This document shows, piece by piece, positions 6,115 through 13,429 of a stretch of DNA of 44,505 nucleotides. Positions within the stretch are counted from its first letter, which is position 1, and each line of letters opens with the position of its first letter. This DNA is from Pseudomonas sp. Ga0074129. Its GTDB lineage: Bacteria > Pseudomonadota > Gammaproteobacteria > Pseudomonadales > Pseudomonadaceae. Made by a program: the position numbers and the translations under genes. Below the pieces are notes generated by a model that was given only the letters and a program-made list of their open reading frames with translations, did not search any database and was not told the DNA's origin. The stretch is from contig LNDO01000018.1 of NCBI GenBank assembly GCA_001465025.1, positions 1 to 44,505 on the forward strand, given 5' to 3'.

Positions 6115-7065
6115 ATGCTCAAAGGTCTGGCTATCACTCCACCGGTACTCGGGCGGATTTCCATCGGTAAGGTCATCGAGAAGAACGGCAAACGGCTGCC
6201 GGAGAAGGATGACCAATTCACCATCACATCCCAGGTGCAGGGTAAGGACGGCTGGCTGCTGCACCCGCTCAATGACGAGCTACGTCAGGGCAAGGACGAC
6301 AAGCTGCGCAGCATTCCGGTACGCCTGCTGTTCAACGAACCGGAGCTGAATTTCCGGGCTGACTACACGCTGTTCGACCGGCAATCGGGTCGACCAGTTT
6401 GCGTCGGTAATGGCGAGACCTGTAAGCGGGTCACACAGGACGGCATGCAGTCGTTGCCTTGTCCTTCACCGGATGCCTGTCCGCTGGCCAAAGGCAGTGC
6501 CTGCAAGCCCTACGGCCGACTGAACGTAGTCATTGGCGATGAGGATCCGCTGGGCAGCTTCGTGTTCCGTACCACCGGTTTTAACAGCATCCGCACCCTG
6601 GCCGCGCGCCTGCATTACTTCCAGGCCATCTCGGGCAACCGCCTGGCCTGCCTGCCACTGGAACTACGTCTGCGTGGCAAGTCGACACGCCAGAGTCATG
6701 GCACGCCGATCTTCTACGCCGACCTGACGGTACGCGGTGGCATGGAAATGGCCGAAGCATTGGTGACAGCCAATGAACTCGATTCACGACGTCAGGCTGC
6801 AGGCTTCAATCAGGCCGCTTTGGATGAGGCGGCACGACGCGGCTTCGGCAACGGTGCGTTCGAGGACAGCGAGGAGGATGTCGGCGCCATCGTCGATGAG
6901 TTCTACCCCGAGGGTGAAGCCACTGCTGTAGCAACAATGTCTCAACTCAACCCCACCAAACCCAGCCTGGCTGAAAAGCTCGATGCACAGGCTGCACGTC
7001 AAACCCCACCCACAGACCAAAACCAAGGAGGCCGCCATGCGCCTGCACAAGCTGAAAGCCAGTGA
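6115..7065 (+). CDS. gp3-like (recombination directionality factor-like) cysteine protein
   Basis: A 316-residue protein often annotated in islands as a 'hydrolase or metal-binding protein'. Its first 170 residues follow the pattern of the gp3-like RDF family of actinophages: LGRI-x-IG at 12-17, the 'QFTITS' strand, an 'IPV' strand (67-69), then Cys96, Cys103, Cys116, Cys122 and Cys130 leading into 'CKPYGRLNVVI' and 'GSFVFRTTGF'. The cysteines probably bind zinc. In phages this fold switches large serine integrases from integration to excision, but the integrase here is a tyrosine type, so the role is open. The C-terminal 100 residues are acidic and low complexity. AGGAG lies 7 nt upstream of the ATG. 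The 3' end overlaps the radC-like gene by 29 nt. Confidence 0.7.
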   Translation: MLKGLAITPPVLGRISIGKVIEKNGKRLPEKDDQFTITSQVQGKDGWLLHPLNDELRQGKDDKLRSIPVRLLFNEPELNFRADYTLFDRQSGRPVCVGNGETCKRVTQDGMQSLPCPSPDACPLAKGSACKPYGRLNVVIGDEDPLGSFVFRTTGFNSIRTLAARLHYFQAISGNRLACLPLELRLRGKSTRQSHGTPIFYADLTVRGGMEMAEALVTANELDSRRQAAGFNQAALDEAARRGFGNGAFEDSEEDVGAIVDEFYPEGEATAVATMSQLNPTKPSLAEKLDAQAARQTPPTDQNQGGRHAPAQAESQ

Positions 7066-7534
7066 CACGACAGGCACCTACCTGGTCGAGTCGCCGGTGA
7101 CGGAAAACGACATCCTGCTGATGGCCAAGCAACTGGCCAGTCTGCGCCTGCGCAAGGGCCGAGCACTGACTTCCCCCAAGGACGTGTTCTGCCACCTGCA
7201 AACATTGCTGGCCAACTATGAGCATGAAGTATTTGCCCTGCTCATGCTCGACAGCCGGCACCGAGTGATCGCATTTGAGGAAGTGTTTCGCGGCACGCTG
7301 GATAGCGCCAGCGTCTACCCACGGGAGGTCGTGAAGCTCGCCCTGGAGCACAACGCCGCTGCCCTGATCCTGGTGCACAACCACCCTTCGGGAGACCCTG
7401 AGCCCAGCATGGCGGATCGCAATCTCACCACAAAACTGCAGGACGCGCTGAATCTGGTCGGAGTTAGAACGCTCGATCACGTTGTGGTGGGGAACGAAGG
7501 CTGCGTGTCACTGGCAGAACTGGGCTACCTGTAA
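7037..7534 (+). CDS. radC: RadC-family JAB-domain protein
   Basis: A 165-residue protein comprising the JAB/MPN metalloprotease-like domain of the RadC family, without the N-terminal helix-hairpin-helix of chromosomal RadC. The JAMM metal site is complete: Glu82 (FEEVFRG), His114 and His116 (LVHNHPSGD) and Asp127 (SMADRN). Mobile-element RadC proteins are common in islands and often called DNA repair proteins, though their enzymatic role is not settled. AAGGAG lies 6 nt before the ATG at 7037. The start lies inside the preceding gene, so the two are coupled. Confidence 0.93.
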   Translation: MRLHKLKASDTTGTYLVESPVTENDILLMAKQLASLRLRKGRALTSPKDVFCHLQTLLANYEHEVFALLMLDSRHRVIAFEEVFRGTLDSASVYPREVVKLALEHNAAALILVHNHPSGDPEPSMADRNLTTKLQDALNLVGVRTLDHVVVGNEGCVSLAELGYL

Positions 7535-7544
7535 GGAGGTGCCA

Positions 7545-7727
7545 ATGAAACTGCTGTTACGGACTGTTGCCTGGGTATTTATGTTTGCCGGGATCCTGGC
7601 AGGCTGCCTGGCGCTATTGCTGCTGGTGATCCTGATGGTGCGTTTTCCGCCATTGCTGATCGCTGTGCTTGTCGCTTGCTGGCTTCTCAGTCGACTACAG
7701 AAGTCATCTCAAAAGGTCCTAGAATAA
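7545..7727 (+). CDS. Small hydrophobic membrane protein
   Basis: A 60-residue protein that is mostly hydrophobic from residue 4 to 48, enough for one long or two short membrane helices (LLLRTVAWVFMFAGILAGC and ALLLLVILMVRFPPLL regions), with a basic tail. AAGGAGGT, a near-perfect Shine-Dalgarno, lies 4-5 nt before the ATG and overlaps the radC stop, so it is the last gene of this operon. The function is unknown. Confidence 0.7.
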   Translation: MKLLLRTVAWVFMFAGILAGCLALLLLVILMVRFPPLLIAVLVACWLLSRLQKSSQKVLE

Positions 7728-7736
7728 GCTTAACCA

Positions 7737-7764
7737 GGACGGGTAGCCACGCGGCTATCCGTCC
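7737..7764. terminator. Hairpin between the left module and the defence operon
   Basis: A 12-bp stem GGACGGGTAGCC/GGCTATCCGTCC (7737-7748 with 7753-7764, one mismatch) closes a 4-nt loop. A T-rich tract comes 20-30 nt later on the plus strand. It lies between convergent transcription units and probably ends both. Confidence 0.6.
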
Positions 7765-7826
7765 GCAATCATCCGGCCAACTTTCTTTTTTTGGATTGAA
7801 CTGCAACCGTAGGTCATAGACCACAC

Positions 7827-8813
7827 CTATAAATCATCCAGATTGACTGGGAGGGCTGTCTCACTTGAACGAGACTTAGCAATTTCGGTCAGTTCAAGGT
7901 CTTCTGAAAGCATTTTATTCACCGGTTGCTGAGAAATTCCCCGCCGTAAAAACACACTCTCCTGCTCCAATGCCAAGCCCATTCCTTGCAGAGCATCACA
8001 CAGCTCGGCCAACTCGCTGGGCATGCCCAACGATCGAAGTCGACTTACCGCATCCTGATAGTTCGCTAAGTTGTCCTGCCAAATCCGTTGATTGCCATAC
8101 AGCCTCAACCGCTCCTGCCAATGCGGCATTAACCAGAGTTTGCACGTGCCCCCAATGAGCTCATAGAGTCGAGCGAAGTTCTGAAGCCCAATACCATCGT
8201 AATCGGGGAAAAGGATTACCTGTGAAGCCCGCGGTCTCTTGGCCAACCAGTACAGCAGCAGGCCGCTCAGCTGTCCGGAGTAGTAGCACAAGGTGCCGCT
8301 CGCATCGGCGGGCAGCCAGCTGATATCGTCGAACAGGGCTTGGTTCTCGATCAGCCACAAGGGCGAAGCCGTGTGCCAATCATCGCCGCTCTGCACAGCC
8401 AAAGCGGCAGCCCCGCAGGTCTGCGTCAGCTGCGATACATCGAGTAGTTGGCCCTTGCCATCACGCCAGTACTGCCCGTCGTTTACGGCTTTAAGCAGCA
8501 GGTACTGTACCGAGTGCCGCGCACTACCACTTTTACTGTCACGGTTCCGCGACATATTGAGGGCGCGCTGCGGGATCACTCTGGCCACATTTTCCGTGTG
8601 TCCCGGCCTTAGCTGAGCCAGGTGTGCCTGAACCTGTTCTGGGGCGGCGATCTGATACAGACTGCCGCGACCACTGACTGACAACCGCACCGCCAGGGTT
8701 CTCCGAGCGAACTCCTCCAGCGCTCCGCGCTGGGCAGCTGTCAGTTGGCTGGCAGCCAGCCTACCGCCAGCAACAAGCAGCTTTTCCAGTGCATCGGCCA
8801 GTGAACGGCTCAC
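7827..8813 (-). CDS. jetD: JetD/MksG-like Toprim nuclease subunit
   Basis: Fourth subunit of a Wadjet/MksBEFG-type system that clears plasmids. JetD-type proteins resemble topoisomerase VI A subunits and make the DNA cut after the SMC motor has extruded a small circle. The C-terminal Toprim signature is present: Glu156 (LIENQALF) and an Asp-x-Asp pair at 204/206 (LFPDYDGIG). The N-terminal 100 residues look like winged-helix DNA-binding segments. The frame opens further upstream, but a GTG at 8813 overlaps the jetC stop as GTGA and has GGGAG 7 nt upstream, so I prefer it (328 residues). It is the last gene of the 24-kb defence operon. Confidence 0.82.
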   Translation of the reverse strand: MSRSLADALEKLLVAGGRLAASQLTAAQRGALEEFARRTLAVRLSVSGRGSLYQIAAPEQVQAHLAQLRPGHTENVARVIPQRALNMSRNRDSKSGSARHSVQYLLLKAVNDGQYWRDGKGQLLDVSQLTQTCGAAALAVQSGDDWHTASPLWLIENQALFDDISWLPADASGTLCYYSGQLSGLLLYWLAKRPRASQVILFPDYDGIGLQNFARLYELIGGTCKLWLMPHWQERLRLYGNQRIWQDNLANYQDAVSRLRSLGMPSELAELCDALQGMGLALEQESVFLRRGISQQPVNKMLSEDLELTEIAKSRSSETALPVNLDDL

Positions 8814-11584
8814 GCACCAGCTCCCGCCACGCGCGGCTCCAACTCCTGCCAATTCTTGCGGCTGACGTGATTGTGTCCGCCGTGGCGAGTGATTGGTACG
8901 CAGTAACGAACGGTTGCCAGCGGCGCGGGAGAGGCGAAGATAAGCGCAAAACCGAACTCAGCAGCTGTGTCGATCAAGCTCGTCTGGTTTGGCCCATCAA
9001 GCGCCAGCGCCTCATCCAAGTAGCAGGCAGCCCGAACCGAATAGCGCTTGTCCTGCATCTGGTGCAGTAGCGCCAGCCCCGTTACCAACTTTGCCATCAG
9101 CACCGTGCCGTTGGAGGCAGCGCCATCAATATCAGCAAAGGCCTCAGGTTTCTGGCCCTCTTTACCGACGATGAAGCTCAGACGAAACAGATGCTCAACA
9201 GCCAGACCGCCTCGGGCATCACCCTCTCGGATCAGCAGGGCCTTTGCCCGTGTGAGACTCTCATCATCGAGCACACTTCCGTGGTCGAACAGCTCAAAGC
9301 TCTGGCCTGAATCCACCTGCTCCGCTGTGCTGATAAGCGCCTCGATCGCCCAGACCAGCTCCCGCTCGTCTTCAGGCTCGATCTTGAATACCGAAAGGTC
9401 GGACAACCGACGCCGGCCGATCAGCTGGTTGAATTGGCGCATCTTGGCCTTGAAATCGTTCAGGCTGCCTCGCAATTGCCGCAGGCACGCCGTGACGTTG
9501 ACCACCGCTGTGCGCGCCTTACGCTCGATGGCCTCGAACTCTTGGGGCAGATGCCGGCCAAACTCGATCATCAGGCGGATCTCTTCGTCAGGATCGTCGG
9601 CCGTCTGGAACTTGGTCAAACCATCCGCATGCAGCTCGGCGAGCAACCCACGTACATCAGTTTCAAGACTCAGCAGCCGGCGGCAGTCCTGCTGATACTC
9701 TCGCAGGTGCTCGGCCAACTGCTCAATAGCCAGCTCTGCAGCCCCAACCCACGTGTGATGCAGCAGATCAGCCAGATAGCTGAAGATAGGGTCACCATCA
9801 CTGCGCCGATCGCGGCCAGTACAGATCTCCCCGTGCTGGCCGTCGAGTTCATCCTGCTGCTTACGTATGCCATCCAGCTGTTCTCGAAGACGCTGCACCT
9901 CGGCCTGGACTCCTCTCAGCTTGGCCTCCAAATCAGCCAAGACGCTCCGGCAGTCCAACAGAGATCGCTCGCGCTCAGCTCCGCGCTCGCGCAAGATGGC
10001 GAGATCGTCAAAGGCTTCCAGCTCGCGCAGGGCCTGCTGGTAGTCATGCTCTCGTTCAAGCTTGAGTGCCTCAGCGGCCCGAATTTGCTCCGCAGCCTGT
10101 AGCTGCTCATCGACCTGAGCCAGCTGGCGCTGAAGGTCAGACAACTCCTGATCGATTTCTTCAGCGCTGCGCTGACGGTGCTGGTCGGGCAGGTCAGCCA
10201 ACTGCAGATCCAGTCCCGGCAGTTCAAGGCGGCCAGCCTGGCTGAGCCATTTCTCAAGGCTTTGATGCAGTTGCTCGCCGTTGAGACGGAAGCAGCTCTC
10301 CGGCAGCGTCATAACCTCCCGTGCGAACAGCCGGTTCAGGGCAGCCAGCTGCTCCGCGTTCAACTCCCGCTGCAGATGCTGATAGAGGTTGCCCGCCAGG
10401 CTTGCTCTTTCGCGACTGAGCCGCTGCACCTCCTGCGTAACCCTGTTGCGATCGCGAACAATCTCATTGGGGCTTCGACCCTGTACTCCGGCAACGAGCG
10501 CAACCTGGGCCTCGTAGGCTGCACGCGCATGCTCGATGCTACGCTCCAGCGTCTCGCGTCGGTCGATCAGCGTGAACCGGCGCTCCAGTTCAGCCTGCCG
10601 CTCACCCTCGCGCTTCAGCGCAGCCTCAGTCTGCAGGCTGCGCTCACGGGCAGCAGACCACTCTACCCGGTCATGTTGCAGCTGCTCTTCGGCTTGCTCG
10701 ATGCCGGCGCGGGTCTGTTGCAGGTCAGCTGAGCGAGACTGGTAATAGCTCTGCCAGTCCTGCAGCGCCTGATCGATCAGCGGACGGAGGTGAAACAACT
10801 TGCCGCGCAACTGCAAGCGCTCCTCATACAGCGTTTCGAGGCGGCCGATCCGTTCCAGCTGCTTTTGGGCAGCTTGGTACTGCTCTCGGTCGGCATTTAC
10901 ATCGGCGAAAGCTTTGTCCCACTCCTGCTTGAAGTCGATGCCCGCGTCCGAAAGATCTCGGTGAAAGATCTGCAACAGGTAGTCCTTCACCTCCTTGGAT
11001 TGCAGCTTGTCCAAGCGCAGAGTTCGGGTGAGCACCCGTTGGAATACCTCAGCGTGGCGGGCCTGCTCCAGGCGGAAAATTGTGAAGTCACCGTTTTCTC
11101 CCCGCCCCCGCCGACTGTTGCCATACACCATGCTGGTGAACTCGCTACCGCTATAGCGTTGGGCGAGCAAGCCGCGAGTGGCTAAATGACTCAGCAGCTG
11201 CGGTTGTGCCACCAGACAGCCGTCATCGCGCCGGTAGTCATCGAGGTTCAGTTGGCCACGGTAAGCGAAGTATTCGTAGTCGTTGCTGACACCCTTGCCA
11301 ACACATCCCAGCACCACACTGCCCGACTCAGGAAGCAGCACCTCCAGCAGGATGTAGGCGCTGTTGTTGGGGAAATAGAAGCGCCGACTGCGTTCTACGT
11401 CGTGTGGACCAAAGTCCATCCGCCGCCGGTCGATGATCAGCAAGAACTGCAAGGCATTGATCAGACTGGTCTTGCCTGTATTGTTCGGAGCCACCAACGA
11501 TACAGACGCATCCAAAGGTAACTCTGCGCGCTCGTAGCCTGCACTGTTAAGCAGCACCAGCCGTTGAAATCCATAATCCATCAT
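8810..11584 (-). CDS. jetC: JetC/MksB-like SMC ATPase
   Basis: Motor subunit of the Wadjet/Mks condensin: an SMC-like ABC ATPase expected to extrude DNA loops from circular plasmids. The 924-residue protein has Walker A 'APNNTGKTSL' near residue 32-41, two long charged coiled-coil arms (about 220-400 and 470-640) around a hinge-like middle, and Walker B 'ACYLDEALALD' near the C terminus followed by 'FALIFASP'. The length is close to MksB of pseudomonads and shorter than MukB. The start overlaps the jetB stop (ATGA). Both ATPase halves look intact. Confidence 0.88.
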   Translation of the reverse strand: MMDYGFQRLVLLNSAGYERAELPLDASVSLVAPNNTGKTSLINALQFLLIIDRRRMDFGPHDVERSRRFYFPNNSAYILLEVLLPESGSVVLGCVGKGVSNDYEYFAYRGQLNLDDYRRDDGCLVAQPQLLSHLATRGLLAQRYSGSEFTSMVYGNSRRGRGENGDFTIFRLEQARHAEVFQRVLTRTLRLDKLQSKEVKDYLLQIFHRDLSDAGIDFKQEWDKAFADVNADREQYQAAQKQLERIGRLETLYEERLQLRGKLFHLRPLIDQALQDWQSYYQSRSADLQQTRAGIEQAEEQLQHDRVEWSAARERSLQTEAALKREGERQAELERRFTLIDRRETLERSIEHARAAYEAQVALVAGVQGRSPNEIVRDRNRVTQEVQRLSRERASLAGNLYQHLQRELNAEQLAALNRLFAREVMTLPESCFRLNGEQLHQSLEKWLSQAGRLELPGLDLQLADLPDQHRQRSAEEIDQELSDLQRQLAQVDEQLQAAEQIRAAEALKLEREHDYQQALRELEAFDDLAILRERGAERERSLLDCRSVLADLEAKLRGVQAEVQRLREQLDGIRKQQDELDGQHGEICTGRDRRSDGDPIFSYLADLLHHTWVGAAELAIEQLAEHLREYQQDCRRLLSLETDVRGLLAELHADGLTKFQTADDPDEEIRLMIEFGRHLPQEFEAIERKARTAVVNVTACLRQLRGSLNDFKAKMRQFNQLIGRRRLSDLSVFKIEPEDERELVWAIEALISTAEQVDSGQSFELFDHGSVLDDESLTRAKALLIREGDARGGLAVEHLFRLSFIVGKEGQKPEAFADIDGAASNGTVLMAKLVTGLALLHQMQDKRYSVRAACYLDEALALDGPNQTSLIDTAAEFGFALIFASPAPLATVRYCVPITRHGGHNHVSRKNWQELEPRVAGAGA

Positions 11585-12180
11585 GCTGGCTCATCCTCTT
11601 CACTGGTCTCGATGGCCTCGCTGACATCAACACCCTCTTCAATCTCGCCGTCCTGCTCGCCGGCCAGCTTCACAAAATGATCCAGATACCGCCAGACGGC
11701 AGGCAGTAGCCGCCATCCTCCTGCAGCTGACTCAGCAAACCCATACGCACACGCGCGATCGAGCAGCCCTACGAGCGACTCTTCATCTAACCCCTCAGCC
11801 AAGAGCAAGTCATGACCGCGCTCAAGCAACTTTGCCAGCACAGCGCGATCAATGATCCAGTCACCGAATCGGTGCAGGTGCATCCCCTCGTCGGCCTTCA
11901 ACTCGAACAGCAGCATGAACAACAGCGCCAGCTGGCGTGTGGTGCGGCTGACGTTGCTGCTCGCATTGTCGAAGTGGAACCAGGCAAACCCGCGCCTATC
12001 CACGCGCAGTGTGAAGCCAAGACGCCCGAACAGCTCTTGGTACTGCTCCTGCTCTTTCTCGAGCTCAGCCCACAGAACGGGCTCTGCAATATGATTCAGG
12101 TGCTTGCCCGCATTGAACAACTCGAACAGCGCGCCAAGGCTCGGCAAACGCCCCAGATGAAGTGTGACTGCTTGATTCAT
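11581..12180 (-). CDS. jetB: JetB/MksE-like kite subunit
   Basis: A 199-residue MukE/MksE-type winged-helix (kite) subunit that joins the SMC heads to the kleisin. Visible features are an N-terminal 'LGALFELFNAGKHLN' helix, a central 'RGFAWFHFDN' strand pair, a leucine-rich helix (LALLFMLLFEL) and an acidic tail (EIEEGVDVSEAIETSEEDE). The start at 12180 gives an ATGA overlap with the jetA stop and has GGAAG upstream. An ATG 42 nt earlier would overlap jetA by 46 nt and is less likely. The call rests mainly on size and on its position between kleisin and SMC genes. Confidence 0.78.
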   Translation of the reverse strand: MNQAVTLHLGRLPSLGALFELFNAGKHLNHIAEPVLWAELEKEQEQYQELFGRLGFTLRVDRRGFAWFHFDNASSNVSRTTRQLALLFMLLFELKADEGMHLHRFGDWIIDRAVLAKLLERGHDLLLAEGLDEESLVGLLDRACAYGFAESAAGGWRLLPAVWRYLDHFVKLAGEQDGEIEEGVDVSEAIETSEEDEPA

Positions 12181-13421
12181 CGTGCGGATCTTCCATGAGG
12201 GTAGTGAGTGACGCGCAGCCAATTAAGGTCAGTACTGAGTTTCTGGTCGTCCTGCTGGAACTCCCACTCAGGCTCCCTGACAAGCTCGTGGTAAAGGCGC
12301 AGAACAGTGGCATCATCCAGATAGGTGTAGTTCGTCCGAAGCCAGTCAAGCAAGCTAGGCACAGAGCCACTGGCAGCCAGGCGCTCGCGCAGTTCGACAC
12401 CATCGACGAACCGCAGCTCTGTTGCTGACTCAGCTGGAGCCTCATCGGGGAAGGCATGACTCACAGGCTCATATGCCAGGCCCTCAGCCATGATGGTGAG
12501 TACCTCATCGCCAACCGTTACCCGCCGGGGACGCTCTGCGCGCCAGACAGGGAAGTCTGGTTGTCGGAATGTGCGCGACAAGCCGCGCTTGCGCACCTGT
12601 CCAAGAAGCTGGCTGACGGCAGCAGACAGGTTGTTATGCCGCCTGAGCTCTTCTCGCAACGGTAAAAGCGTATCGCTGCACTGCTTCAGCACCTCCCGGC
12701 CAAGCCGACGAAGCTCTTTGACCTGAAAGCCGGCCTGACGTACCAGCATACGCAAGGTGTAAAGCGCCCCCTGAACAGCGAGCTTCTCCTGGCAGTAGTC
12801 AATCTGCCGCTCTGCCTCCTCCAGCAGGCGGTAGAAGCTGCCGGACGGGCCGCTGTCCATCATTTCCGCCATTGGCTCGATGTAATCATCATAGGCCTGT
12901 AGCACCTGCCGGTAACGCCGCTCGGCAGGCACATGGGCCTCAGTGCTCTTGGCTTTCTCGGCAATTTCGAGAATGGCGTGGCGATCCTGATCCAGCTGCT
13001 GGGCAATCTGGCGAAACAACTCAGTAAGCTGGACGGCGGACTGACGCAGCAGATCAAGGTCATTACCCTCGATCGCCTCATTCAAGCGCTCCGTAGCATC
13101 GCGAATTCCTTGCACTCGGGCCTGGAGCACTGCAGATAGCCCAAGCTCATGCTCTCTGTTCAGGCCACGGACGAATTCAAGCACCAAGGGATTGAGCTGC
13201 AGCAGTTCATCCCTTGGGAGGACACGAAGAATTTCGGTGTTGATCAGCGCTCGCAGAACATTCTCACGGGCGTCTCGCAGCATGCCTGGATCAACCTTAC
13301 TGATCAGCGCCAGCACTTGCTCTGATTCAAATGCTGGAATCTCTCGAGTGCGCTGTACCAGCCACTCGACCACCGGCCAGTGGCTATAAAGGGCGAATAC
13401 CAGAGAGCGTGGATTAGCCAT
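12177..13421 (-). CDS. jetA: JetA/MksF-like kleisin subunit
   Basis: A 414-residue, mostly helical protein placed as the MukF/MksF-type kleisin of the complex. It starts with a winged-helix-like region ('SLVFALYSHWPVVEWLVQRT'), continues with a long helical middle (about 95-290) that would dimerise or bridge the SMC arms, and ends with a small C-terminal domain that should contact the SMC head. The ATG comes 8 nt after the brxL stop and has only a weak ribosome binding site, so translation may depend on readthrough from brxL. The gene order kleisin-kite-SMC-Toprim equals jetABCD. Confidence 0.78.
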   Translation of the reverse strand: MANPRSLVFALYSHWPVVEWLVQRTREIPAFESEQVLALISKVDPGMLRDARENVLRALINTEILRVLPRDELLQLNPLVLEFVRGLNREHELGLSAVLQARVQGIRDATERLNEAIEGNDLDLLRQSAVQLTELFRQIAQQLDQDRHAILEIAEKAKSTEAHVPAERRYRQVLQAYDDYIEPMAEMMDSGPSGSFYRLLEEAERQIDYCQEKLAVQGALYTLRMLVRQAGFQVKELRRLGREVLKQCSDTLLPLREELRRHNNLSAAVSQLLGQVRKRGLSRTFRQPDFPVWRAERPRRVTVGDEVLTIMAEGLAYEPVSHAFPDEAPAESATELRFVDGVELRERLAASGSVPSLLDWLRTNYTYLDDATVLRLYHELVREPEWEFQQDDQKLSTDLNWLRVTHYPHGRSAR

Positions 13422-13429
13422 GTGCTTAG

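Noticed and set aside
8814-8852. Upstream ATG extension of jetD
   Set aside because: It would overlap jetC by 43 nt; the GTG at 8813 gives a GTGA overlap and has a Shine-Dalgarno at proper spacing.
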